NCBI GenBank assembly: GCA_031399315.1
Contig: JANNOS010000149.1
Coordinates: 1 to 10,508, forward strand
DNA length: 10,508 nt
Source of the DNA: Methylotenera_A sp031399315
GTDB taxonomy: Bacteria > Pseudomonadota > Gammaproteobacteria > Burkholderiales > Methylophilaceae
Direction: 5' to 3'
Numbering within the stretch: the stretch's first letter is position 1; each line of letters opens with the position of its first letter. Below are positions 1 to 6,183 of this stretch, piece after piece. The notes under the pieces were generated by a model that did no database searches, was not told the origin of the DNA, and saw only the letters and a list, made by a program, of their open reading frames with translations. A program made the position numbers and the translations under genes.

Positions 1-335
1 GAAAAATCAAGTGGGTTATCACTACCAGAATTCCCAACCGCCGCGCGGTATCTGCCTGCAGCTTTAACGGGTACAAACTCAATAAAACTATCACCACCGT
101 TGGTAGTGGCACGCACACTATTTGGTAAGGCATTGCGAATATCACGTGCCATACGCCGTAAGGCAGTATCGGCGCGATCTGTCAGGTTGGCGCGATTTTC
201 ACCATCAATAAATGATTGCGCAGGGTTACGAATGAGTTGGGTTGTGCCTGCCGCAAGAACGCCCACAATGGTAATCACGATCACTAATTCGACCAAAGTA
301 AAGCCTGAAGCTTTTATATTAGATATTGGGCGCAT
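1..335 (-). CDS. mshO: MSHA minor prepilin MshO, N-terminal part (runs off the window)
   Basis: Minor prepilin of a MSHA-type type IV pilus, expected to be cleaved by prepilin peptidase and to sit in the inner membrane or pilus tip complex. The 111 visible residues start with a class III leader: a short basic segment, then G11 | F12-T-L-V-E16 (Glu at +5), then a hydrophobic helix (VIVITIVGVLAAGT). Downstream, the stretch with TALRRMARDIRNALPNSVR (about residues 63-81), followed by a 'FIEFVPVKAGRYRA' segment, resembles what I know of MshO proteins and not GspJ or PilW in detail. The ATG lies inside the end of mshD (17-base overlap), which suggests translational coupling; the ribosome binding site is weak. 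Position after mshD matches Vibrio mshD-mshO. The C-terminus lies beyond base 1, with mshP and mshQ expected next. Identity as a prepilin is firm; the MshO label rests on motif resemblance and gene order. Confidence 0.85.
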   Translation of the reverse strand, partial: MRPISNIKASGFTLVELVIVITIVGVLAAGTTQLIRNPAQSFIDGENRANLTDRADTALRRMARDIRNALPNSVRATTNGGDSFIEFVPVKAAGRYRAAVGNSGSDNPLDF

Positions 336-981
336 AGCGAACTCGATAACCTGTCAACGTCACATCCGTATTTGCTGGGCCAATCACACGCACACTAATT
401 TTTAGCACCGCATCCAAAACCAGACTGGAAAATGGTGCAGCAGCGCCAGCACGGGTGACGGTGACGGTGACGGCGTAACCAGTTAACCCAGAAAGAGGGG
501 TGGTATCACTAGGGCTGCAAATGCCCGTGCAGCCAGCACCAGGCATGGTAAATCCACCATAGTCAGCAACGTTATCAAAGGGGTCGGTATTGCTGTAACG
601 ACTTTCTGAACTTGGCGAAGGGCTAGTGAATGCGGCGCCGCCTTTATCTTGTGAGTTGGAGCAAGCTGCAGCAGAAGTTGCCGTCGACACGTTGGCATCA
701 TCAGGGTCGCAATAAGTAAAAGGCTGTTGTTCTATTTCTAGCAATAGCGATTCGGCAATAGAAAGCGCTTGTTTGCGTACCAGCGGGTCGACACTGCCCC
801 GATTAGTAATATCGAGCACTTTAAGCACACCAGCCAGTGCCACGCTGACAATGACCATAAAAACCACCAGCTCAACTAATGTTACGCCAAGTTGTTGCTT
901 GGCTCGTGTCACGCCAAATTGCTGTTTGGCTTGTTTGACACTTATTTGTTTGCAACTATATTTTTTATTGTCAGCGCACAT
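319..981 (-). CDS. mshD: MSHA minor prepilin MshD
   Basis: Minor prepilin of the MSHA pilus, 220 aa from the chosen ATG. The cleavage motif is G32 | V33-T-L-V-E37, followed by a hydrophobic helix (about 37-55). The stretch 'DPLVRKQALSIAESLLLEI...FTYCDPDDAN' (about 65-97) is characteristic of MshD as I know the family. Four cysteines (91, 107, 151, 155) could form disulphides in the periplasm. The ATG at 979-981 overlaps the mshC stop by 11 bases, the usual sign of coupling. A longer frame extends up to base 1173 but it would lie wholly inside mshC, so I reject that start. The leader of 32 residues is long for a prepilin and contains a near-duplicate of the cleavage-site region (see the tandem repeat). 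A GTG codon at residue 24 (910-912) would give a conventional 9-residue leader, though no clear ribosome binding site precedes it. Confidence 0.86.
   Translation of the reverse strand: MCADNKKYSCKQISVKQAKQQFGVTRAKQQLGVTLVELVVFMVIVSVALAGVLKVLDITNRGSVDPLVRKQALSIAESLLLEIEQQPFTYCDPDDANVSTATSAAACSNSQDKGGAAFTSPSPSSESRYSNTDPFDNVADYGGFTMPGAGCTGICSPSDTTPLSGLTGYAVTVTVTRAGAAAPFSSLVLDAVLKISVRVIGPANTDVTLTGYRVRYAPNI
877..930 (-). repeat. 27-bp in-frame tandem duplication in mshD leader region
   Basis: Two adjacent 27-base units (904-930 and 877-903) encode AKQQFGVTR and AKQQLGVTL. Seven of nine residues are identical, with several silent third-base changes, so the duplication is not recent. The second unit contains the functional cleavage site (Gly | Val-Thr-Leu-Val-Glu); the first has Lys instead of Glu at +5 and is a decoy-like copy inside the leader. 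Confidence 0.85.
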
Positions 982-1432
982 AACCAGTTTCTGCCTCAAC
1001 CGTAATTGTTCTAGTCGATTCGCTTGGGACAACGGCATTTTGAATAGTAAAAGTCGCTGTAGCGTTTGGCACTGGTCTGCCGAGTCCATCGAATCCAATC
1101 GGCGTGGTTGATGCCGTAATGGTGACATTGTTAGATAATGTTTTGGAATACGCCGCCTGCGTCGCAGGATCAATAACTGTGCTGCTGCAATTGCTGGTAT
1201 AGCCTAAACAAACGGTTCGCGCGCTAGTGTTAACAGCGACATACACATTTCTGCGCTGCGCGATGGCAGTTTTTTGTGCATAACGCAATGCAGAAGCTAA
1301 TGTACCGTAACTACCCCGCGCTTCAAATGCATCTACACCAACAAAACGCGGCGCAGCAATTGCCGCAATAATGCCAGCAATCACCATAACGGCGACGAGT
1401 TCTATTATTGTGAAACCAGCTTCTCGCCGCAT
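971..1432 (-). CDS. mshC: MSHA minor prepilin MshC (GspH/FimT-like)
   Basis: Minor prepilin, 153 aa. A very short leader, MRREAG | FTIIELVAVM, gives cleavage after G6 and Glu at +5 (E11). The hydrophobic helix spans about 12-28 and is followed by APRFVGVDAFEARG. The segment 'ALRYAQKTAIAQRRNV' (48-63) and 'FDGLGRP' (114-120) are typical of the GspH/FimT-type pseudopilin fold, and the chain ends 'EAETGYVR', which is common in MshC. A cysteine pair (75, 82) may be bridged. The start is supported by GAGG/CAGG purine-rich sequence about 9 bases before the ATG. It follows mshA after a 75-base gap holding a hairpin, and its stop overlaps the mshD start. The order mshA-mshC-mshD matches Vibrio. Identity as a GspH-like prepilin is firm and the MshC assignment is well supported by context. 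Confidence 0.87.
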   Translation of the reverse strand: MRREAGFTIIELVAVMVIAGIIAAIAAPRFVGVDAFEARGSYGTLASALRYAQKTAIAQRRNVYVAVNTSARTVCLGYTSNCSSTVIDPATQAAYSKTLSNNVTITASTTPIGFDGLGRPVPNATATFTIQNAVVPSESTRTITVEAETGYVR

Positions 1433-1464
1433 GTTGTTATACCTGCCTCAAAGCAAACTAACAA

Positions 1465-1490
1465 CTAGAAGGGGCAATCATTCCCTCTAG
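1465..1490 (-). other. Hairpin between mshA and mshC (possible attenuator or mRNA-stabilising stem)
   Basis: Read on the minus strand, CTAGAGGG and CCTTCTAG can pair as an 8-bp stem with one G-U wobble, leaving a 10-base loop. It lies 17 bases after the mshA stop codon and upstream of the mshC ribosome binding site. No strong U-tract follows (TTGTTAGTTTGC), so it is not a good intrinsic terminator. Its place directly behind the major pilin candidate suggests a partial terminator or a 3' end stabiliser that would raise mshA message over mshCDO. The stem is seen; the role is inferred. Confidence 0.45.
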
Positions 1491-1507
1491 TCATAAGTAA
1501 AAAGACG

Positions 1508-1960
1508 TTAACAATTTGCAGCAGTTACAGCTGCTGTACTAACCGTACCTGTTGCTGCGGTATAAGTTACCCTGCAAGCTAGAGTTCTAGTTAGTGCGAA
1601 AGTTGATACTCCAGCTGCATGGCTCACAGTAAAGCCATCTATTGATTGCATAGCAGCTACTATGCCAGCAGCATTGGCTGTTGGAAGTCCTGTCGTCGTG
1701 CTAACGGTTACAGTAGAAGTGTCAGCCATCTGCACTGGACTAGAGTTCGTGCCAGTTGCAAAAAATCGTGCTTGCACTACGCCAGCTGCTGAACGAAGCC
1801 CACCTGCTGCACCATTGGCAGCCGCCATATTTGCATCTTCAGTTAAATTAATAAATTTTGGTAATGCGGTAGCAGACAATATCCCTAAAATAACGATGAC
1901 GACGACTAACTCTACCAATGTAAAACCCGATTGCGTAGAACCAAATTTTTGCTGTTTCAT
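1508..1960 (-). CDS. mshA: MSHA major pilin candidate, MshA-like prepilin
   Basis: Probable main structural subunit of the pilus, 150 aa. The leader of 12 residues ends G12 | F13-T-L-V-E17, followed by the helix VVVIVILGILSATALPKFINL with the conserved proline at mature position 22. Cleavage would leave 138 residues, small as expected for a major pilin. C129 and C150 (the last residue) could form the C-terminal disulphide loop seen in many type IV pilins. The body is rich in Ala, Thr, Ser and Gly. An AAGGAG Shine-Dalgarno sequence sits 8 bases before the ATG (1969-1974) and is the best ribosome binding site in the cluster, consistent with high expression. It lies between mshB and mshC, where mshA lies in Vibrio. 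Major versus minor role is inferred from size, binding site and gene order; the neighbouring mshB is the alternative. Confidence 0.88.
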   Translation of the reverse strand: MKQQKFGSTQSGFTLVELVVVIVILGILSATALPKFINLTEDANMAAANGAAGGLRSAAGVVQARFFATGTNSSPVQMADTSTVTVSTTTGLPTANAAGIVAAMQSIDGFTVSHAAGVSTFALTRTLACRVTYTAATGTVSTAAVTAANC

Positions 1961-1968
1961 TTCAATGA

Positions 1969-1974
1969 CTCCTT
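1969..1974 (-). promoter_or_regulatory. Strong Shine-Dalgarno sequence of mshA
   Basis: Minus-strand AAGGAG with 8 bases to the ATG. It is close to the anti-16S consensus, whereas mshF, mshD and mshO have weak sites and mshG has only a partial one. It fixes the mshA start and suggests that this pilin is made in excess over the minor ones. Confidence 0.75.
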
Positions 1975-1986
1975 CAAAATAAAAAA

Positions 1987-2030
1987 TGTGACATCAATAC
2001 AACTATAAATCGTTAAATTAACAACCACCA
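1987..2030 (-). promoter_or_regulatory. Possible weak internal promoter before mshA
   Basis: On the minus strand the mshB-mshA gap holds TATAGT, 5 of 6 matches to the -10 consensus, about 18 bases after a poor -35 (TTGGTG) at the very end of mshB. The gap is only 57 bases and AT-rich, where chance matches are common. An internal promoter near the pilin genes would make sense, but the sequence support is weak. Confidence 0.2.
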
Positions 2031-2566
2031 ATGGCGGAAGGTGAAATCACTGGCGCTGCGCCAGCAACTGTAGGTTCTGTATAAGTAAACTGGCAGGTGG
2101 CTGGCGTGGTTGCACCTTGAATTTGGAAGGTGGCGACTGTGGCTGTGGCTGTGTAGTTGTAGCCATCCGCTTGTAGTTCAGCCAATGTTGGGTTAAATGT
2201 AGTTGTTAAACCGGCGGCTGATAACAGACCAGCAGTGCCAATGGCGGTGACATCTGGGTAGGCATTGACCAAGTTCACAACGCCACTTTCGGTACATAAT
2301 GACCCGGTTGCGCCATTGCTGTTATCTGCTGTGATTGCAGTGCCAGGGCAGGCTGCCGCATCGGCAAGGTTGTTTCTTGCCAATACGGTAGCGTGTGTGA
2401 GTGCGGATGCGGCAGCGACGCTTCCTCTAGTTGCATTGAGTTTTGCGATGCGCGCATCTCTTTGTAGATTAGTGAACCGAGGTAATGCTACCGCTGCCAA
2501 AATGGCAAGGATAAGAATGACCACGATCAATTCAATTAAGGTAAAACCTTTTGCTTTATTCAACAT
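2018..2566 (-). CDS. mshB: MSHA prepilin MshB (MshA paralogue)
   Basis: Prepilin of the MSHA pilus, 182 aa. The leader MLNKAKG is cleaved before F8-T-L-I-E12 (Glu at +5), followed by the helix LIVVILILAILAAVALPRFTNL, which closely parallels that of the next gene mshA (ALPRFTNL versus ALPKFINL). The rest is an Ala/Thr-rich globular domain with four cysteines (73, 91, 158 and the terminal residue 182), two more than the MshA candidate, so two disulphides are possible. An AAAGGA ribosome binding site lies about 7 bases before the ATG. Gene order mshF-mshB-mshA agrees with Vibrio. In Vibrio, MshB is a minor pilin; the same is assumed here, but since the two genes are similar the major/minor roles could be shared. 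Confidence 0.85.
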   Translation of the reverse strand: MLNKAKGFTLIELIVVILILAILAAVALPRFTNLQRDARIAKLNATRGSVAAASALTHATVLARNNLADAAACPGTAITADNSNGATGSLCTESGVVNLVNAYPDVTAIGTAGLLSAAGLTTTFNPTLAELQADGYNYTATATVATFQIQGATTPATCQFTYTEPTVAGAAPVISPSAIGGC

Positions 2567-2600
2567 GATGAATCCTTTGTAATCTAAAAAATTGTTAATT

Positions 2601-3092
2601 TCAGTGTTGCCTTGCTACTGTATTTTCTGAATCATCTCGTACTAAATCTAAACCACCCATACTCAATAAAGAGGCCTTAGTTCGACCTGCTGCGCAGGCC
2701 AATATATATGCGGCTTCCAGACCACCTTTGCCAATATAAATCAGTTGCTTCGTTCGTGTATCGAAATACCAAATTGCTTTACCATTACTTGGTGCTTTCG
2801 CATGTTCGCCCACATAGTTAGCTGGCTTCGCAGCAATTAATAGCATGGGGTTGCTGCCTTTTAATGCTTCAATATCTATTGACTGATTCGTTACATTTTT
2901 GTGTACCCATGTTTCAGCCAAGCCAAGTCTCAAATTGTTCAGTTCAGTTTCTAGTATTACTTTTTCAATCGCACCTTGCGCCTTATTTAAATAATGTAAT
3001 AAGCATGTTGCCAGAACGCCAATCACGCACAGCGTGACCGCGAAATCGAACCGATGAACATTTGGCGCATACTTTGATAAATGAAAACTCAC
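2601..3092 (-). CDS. mshF: MshF-position pilin-like membrane protein
   Basis: 163-aa protein with a single hydrophobic segment at about residues 17-35 (FAVTLCVIGVLATCLLHYL) followed by a helical stretch with alternating charge (to about 60) and a soluble C-terminal domain containing 'NPMLLIAAKPANYVGE' (81-96) and 'WYFDTRTKQLIYI' (108-120). The layout is that of a type IV pilin, but there is no Gly | Phe cleavage site and no Glu at +5, so it is probably not processed by prepilin peptidase and stays anchored in the inner membrane. The start is a GTG with no clear Shine-Dalgarno; a stop lies in frame just upstream and the next Met is at residue 83, so the GTG is the only reasonable choice. It sits between mshG and mshB, where Vibrio has mshF. 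The name is from gene order plus the general fold; the role in the pilus is unknown to me. Confidence 0.6.
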   Translation of the reverse strand: MSFHLSKYAPNVHRFDFAVTLCVIGVLATCLLHYLNKAQGAIEKVILETELNNLRLGLAETWVHKNVTNQSIDIEALKGSNPMLLIAAKPANYVGEHAKAPSNGKAIWYFDTRTKQLIYIGKGGLEAAYILACAAGRTKASLLSMGGLDLVRDDSENTVARQH

Positions 3093-3134
3093 TTTAAATT
3101 TACATTAGCCTTTATTTAATTAACCCTTGTTTAC

Positions 3135-4361
3135 TTAACTTTTGTGCAACGCTACATTGCCGAGATCCCATATTGGTAAGAAAATACCCAACGCTAAAAT
3201 CAGCACCATGACGCCTAAAAACACAATCAAAATCGGCTCAATTTGCGCACCTAATGTTTTAATCTCGTATTCCACATCACGTTGATACATATCAGCTACT
3301 TCTTGCATCAAATCATCTAGCGAGCCCGACTCTTCGCCCACAGCAATCATTTGTAGAACAATCGGGTTAAAAACCCTGCTGTTAGTAGCGGTGCGTAAAA
3401 TACTTTCACCACGCTCTACACCTTCGCGCATCTGCTCAAGTTTGCTCGAGATATAATCGTTATCGGCAGTTTGTGCGACTAACTTTAACCCACTGGTAAT
3501 CGGCACCCCGCTTTTACTGGCTAAAGCAAAACTTCTGGCAAAGCGTGCCATGGTGGCTTTATGAATAATTTTTCCAGCAAGTGGCGTTTTTAATTTAAAG
3601 CTATCCCATTTGAACTTGCCAACACTAGTGGCAATGTATTGACGAAACAGATAAATAGCGCCAGCTGTGCCGACTACGATGAATGGCCACCAAGCTACCA
3701 AGAACTTAGAAAAGCCTAATAATGCACGGGTGAGGATAGGTAGTTCAGCACCAAAACTTTCAAATACTTTGGCGAAAGCGGGAATCACAAATAGATTGAC
3801 CACGATAATGGCGACTGCCATCGCAATCATCACAAAAGTTGGATAACGTAGCGCAGATTTTATCTGATCGCGCATAAAACGCTCAAACTCAAGATGATCA
3901 AATAGGCGCAGAAATACGGTATCTAGCATGCCAGTGGTTTCGCCAACACGCACCATATTAATGTAGAAACTTGTAAATACTTTTGGGTGTTGCGCAAGCG
4001 CAGATGAAAGCTCACGCCCGCTACCTAAGCTTTCGCGCACATCGCCTATGATGAGTGCAAATGCTTTATTTTGAGTAGAAGCCTGTAAGCCGTTAAGCGC
4101 ACTCATAATGGGGATGCCAGCCTTAAGTAGCGTGTACATCTGTCTGCTAAATAACATGATGTCGATAGTCTCGATTTTTTCTTTAAATAGATGAATTGAG
4201 ATATTTTTGCTAGTGGATGCAGCTTCTTGTGCTTGAATCTCAATAGGTGTAATACTGCGGCTAAATAATAGGCCAGCGAGGGCGCTGCTATCTTGCCCTT
4301 CGAGCACCCCTTGTACCAAAGCACCACTGCCATCACGACCTGTGTAATTAAAAAATGGCAT
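3135..4361 (-). CDS. mshG: MSHA inner-membrane platform protein MshG (GspF/PilC family)
   Basis: Polytopic inner-membrane platform that couples the MshE ATPase to pilin polymerisation, 408 aa. It carries two GspF repeats (about 70-193 and 273-395), with the matching signatures 'RQMYTLLKAGIPI' (73-85) plus 'VGETTGMLD' (139-147), and 'RSFALASKSGVPI' (276-288) plus 'VGEESGSLDD' (341-350). Hydrophobic spans lie at about 173-196, 214-239 and 375-397. The chosen ATG (4359-4361) starts one base after the mshE stop (TAAAATG), giving MPFFNYTGRDGSG, the usual N-terminus of this family; a 39-residue longer frame lies inside mshE and is rejected. A GAAGAA at the mshE end may serve as ribosome binding site. 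Length and domain order are normal for GspF/PilC proteins. The MshG label over PilC or GspF comes from the neighbouring mshE and MSHA-type pilins. Confidence 0.93.
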   Translation of the reverse strand: MPFFNYTGRDGSGALVQGVLEGQDSSALAGLLFSRSITPIEIQAQEAASTSKNISIHLFKEKIETIDIMLFSRQMYTLLKAGIPIMSALNGLQASTQNKAFALIIGDVRESLGSGRELSSALAQHPKVFTSFYINMVRVGETTGMLDTVFLRLFDHLEFERFMRDQIKSALRYPTFVMIAMAVAIIVVNLFVIPAFAKVFESFGAELPILTRALLGFSKFLVAWWPFIVVGTAGAIYLFRQYIATSVGKFKWDSFKLKTPLAGKIIHKATMARFARSFALASKSGVPITSGLKLVAQTADNDYISSKLEQMREGVERGESILRTATNSRVFNPIVLQMIAVGEESGSLDDLMQEVADMYQRDVEYEIKTLGAQIEPILIVFLGVMVLILALGIFLPIWDLGNVALHKS

Positions 4362-4362
4362 T

Positions 4363-6066
4363 TTATTCTTCAAACTGATTACTGATGCGCATGGCTTCTG
4401 TAATCGTGGTGCGCTTTTCAATGACCAAATCCACCGCACTTTTACGTAGCGTTTTGCCTGCCATGTGTTGCCGTGCAAGTTTAATGAAATGGTTTGGGTC
4501 TTGCTGGTTAGCAGCGTCTACCAAGTCGTTATTCATTTCAAGTAACTCATAAACACCTACACGGCCAGTGTAGCCAGTGCTATTACATTGGCTACAGCCC
4601 TTGCCGTGTACATAGTGATGGTTGCTGACGTCTTGACCTAGTTCTTGTTTCAACCAAGCGTGTTCTGCTGGTGTTGGCGTATGTGGTTCAGAACAGCCCT
4701 CACAAACCAGCCGTACCAAGCGTTGTGCCACAACCGCTACAATCGACATCGCGACCATGAATCTAGGCGCGCCCATATCTATCATTCTGATTGGCGTGCT
4801 AATGGCATCATTTGTATGTAAGGTAGAAAGTACCAAGTGGCCTGTCATGGCGGCGCGCAAGCCAATCTGTGCGGTTTCTTGATCGCGCATTTCGCCGATG
4901 AGCACAATGTCAGGGTCTTGCCGTAAAGTTGAGCGCAACACGCGAGAAAAATCTAAATCAATTTTTTCATTCACCTGTACTTGATTAATGCCCGGTAAGC
5001 GATACTCCACTGGGTCTTCAACCGTGATGATTTTGTTTGAAATAGAATTCAGCTCATTCAGCGCAGCATAAAGTGTGGTGGTTTTGCCGCTGCCAGTAGG
5101 CCCTGTAACCAATACCATGCCGCTTGGGCGATGAATAAGTTTACGAAAGCGTTCCAACATCTCACTTGGCATGCCAAGTTTTTCTAAGGAAAAACCGCTG
5201 GTATTTTGTATGAGTAAACGCATTACGACAGATTCGCCATACTGCGTTGGCATCGTTGAAATTCGTACGTCGACGGCCTGTTGCTTCACTTTAACAGCAA
5301 AACGGCCATCTTGCGGCAACCGTTTTTCTGAAATATCTAAGCCAGAAATTAGTTTTAAACGTAGCACTAAAGCTGACGCAATTTTTAATTCAGCTTGTGT
5401 TTGTAAGTGCATCACGCCATCAATTCGAAAACGAATGTGCAGTTTATTTTCTTGTGGCTCAATATGAATATCGGATGCGCGCACTTGTACTGCATCTTCA
5501 AAAATCGTCTGCAATAGTTTAACAACAGGTGCTTCCTCAGCGCTTTTTCCCTCACCTATTGATGAGAAATCAATCGTAGTGTCGCCTAAATCTTCACCTA
5601 GCTCTAAGGCTAAGTTAGAGATTTCATCGGTACGGCGGTAACTGCGATCTATTAGTTGTAACAGTGAACCTTCTTGGATGACAGCAAGTTCAACATCTTT
5701 GCGTAAAGTTCGTACTATCTCGTCGTAAGCAAATAAATCGGTCGGGTCAACCATGCCGACTAAATAGCTAGCACCTTTGTCTTCAAGTACTGCACAGCGA
5801 AAACGGCGTGCCTGTGCCTCTGGTAGTTTGCTGACGATTTCCGGCTTGGTGTTGAACTGTTGTAAATCAATAAATTGGATTTTTAACTGGCGTGCTAAGG
5901 CTTCAGAAATTTGCGTTTCTGTTACATAGCCGCCGTCAACAAATATGCGCCCCAGCTTTTTACCAGTGCGCTTTTGTTCATCGAGTGCTTTGGTTAACTC
6001 ATCAGCAGAAATTAAATCGTTCTGAACTAGAAGCTCGCCAAGACGAATTTTTACAGGTGCGGCCAT
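4363..6066 (-). CDS. mshE: MSHA pilus extension ATPase MshE, with c-di-GMP-binding N-domain
   Basis: Hexameric cytoplasmic ATPase that drives MSHA pilus extension, 567 aa. The N-terminus has two 24-residue MshEN-type motifs, 8-31 (RLG at 8-10, L24, L28, Q31) and 37-60 (KLG at 37-39, G46, L57, Q60), joined by 5 residues, the layout known to bind c-di-GMP. The first motif has Asp17 where Gly is usual and the second begins with Lys37 instead of Arg. The catalytic part has Walker A GPTGSGKT (322-329), Asp box ITVEDPVEY (347-355), Walker B DIVLIGEMRD (386-395) and His box TGHLVLSTLHTN (408-419). Four cysteines, C455/C458 and C491/C494, form the expected zinc site. GAGG lies 5 bases before the ATG. 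All catalytic boxes are intact. Pilus extension is probably set by the c-di-GMP level. PilB or GspE is the alternative name, but the flanking msh genes favour MshE. Confidence 0.94.
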   Translation of the reverse strand: MAAPVKIRLGELLVQNDLISADELTKALDEQKRTGKKLGRIFVDGGYVTETQISEALARQLKIQFIDLQQFNTKPEIVSKLPEAQARRFRCAVLEDKGASYLVGMVDPTDLFAYDEIVRTLRKDVELAVIQEGSLLQLIDRSYRRTDEISNLALELGEDLGDTTIDFSSIGEGKSAEEAPVVKLLQTIFEDAVQVRASDIHIEPQENKLHIRFRIDGVMHLQTQAELKIASALVLRLKLISGLDISEKRLPQDGRFAVKVKQQAVDVRISTMPTQYGESVVMRLLIQNTSGFSLEKLGMPSEMLERFRKLIHRPSGMVLVTGPTGSGKTTTLYAALNELNSISNKIITVEDPVEYRLPGINQVQVNEKIDLDFSRVLRSTLRQDPDIVLIGEMRDQETAQIGLRAAMTGHLVLSTLHTNDAISTPIRMIDMGAPRFMVAMSIVAVVAQRLVRLVCEGCSEPHTPTPAEHAWLKQELGQDVSNHHYVHGKGCSQCNSTGYTGRVGVYELLEMNNDLVDAANQQDPNHFIKLARQHMAGKTLRKSAVDLVIEKRTTITEAMRISNQFEE

Positions 6067-6088
6067 TTAAACCTCTATCAATATGCGT

Positions 6089-6115
6089 ACATACCCTAAA
6101 TATAAACTGGTATGT
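6089..6115. repeat. Inverted repeat ACATACC-N13-GGTATGT before mshE
   Basis: Two perfect 7-base arms (6089-6095 and 6109-6115) are separated by 13 bases, so the arm centres are 20 bases (about two helical turns) apart. The AT-rich spacer contains TATATT on the minus strand, a possible -10 box of mshE. Such a layout is typical of a binding site for a dimeric regulator, though a hairpin in the leader RNA is also possible. A separate perfect 10-base palindrome, CTCAATTGAG (6121-6130), lies just upstream. The repeat is seen directly; an operator role is inferred. Confidence 0.5.
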
Positions 6116-6125
6116 GTAAACTCAA
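6099..6125 (-). promoter_or_regulatory. Candidate promoter for the mshE cluster
   Basis: Reading the minus strand, TTGAGT (6120-6125, 4 of 6 to the -35 consensus) is followed after 15 bases by TATATT (6099-6104, 5 of 6 to the -10). The spacing is short of the ideal 17, so the match is mediocre. It falls within the largest gap of the window (117 bases between rsmA and mshE), exactly where a pilus-specific promoter would be needed to uncouple mshE from the housekeeping genes. No convincing intrinsic terminator follows rsmA, so read-through is also possible. Confidence 0.3.
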
Positions 6126-6183
6126 TTGAGAGAATAAAGGCAGGTTTTGCCCTGAAATCGACAGTCTTAGGCTTTGTTAAACT

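Noticed and set aside
100..405. 101-codon plus-strand open frame across mshO and mshD
   Set aside because: It is antisense to two genes with clear prepilin motifs. Similar antisense frames opposite other pilins reflect codon composition.
982..1173. Longer N-terminal extension of the mshD frame (64 extra residues)
   Set aside because: It lies entirely inside mshC in another frame, is Arg-rich and lacks pilin features; the ATG at 979-981 overlapping the mshC stop fits the operon.
3116..3123. TTAATTAA palindrome in the mshG-mshF gap
   Set aside because: Eight AT-only bases in an AT-rich 42-base gap are expected by chance and no other regulatory signal is nearby.
4103..4336. 77-codon minus-strand open frame inside mshG
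   Set aside because: Shadow frame within a well conserved gene, with no recognisable domain or ribosome binding site.
4362..4478. Upstream extension of the mshG frame (39 extra residues)
   Set aside because: It overlaps the conserved end of mshE; MPFFNYTGRDGSG at 4361 is the usual GspF-family start.
6131..6175. Possible intrinsic terminator after rsmA (CAGG-GCAAAA-CCTG on the minus strand)
   Set aside because: The stem is only 4 bp and the following T-stretch is broken, too weak to call.
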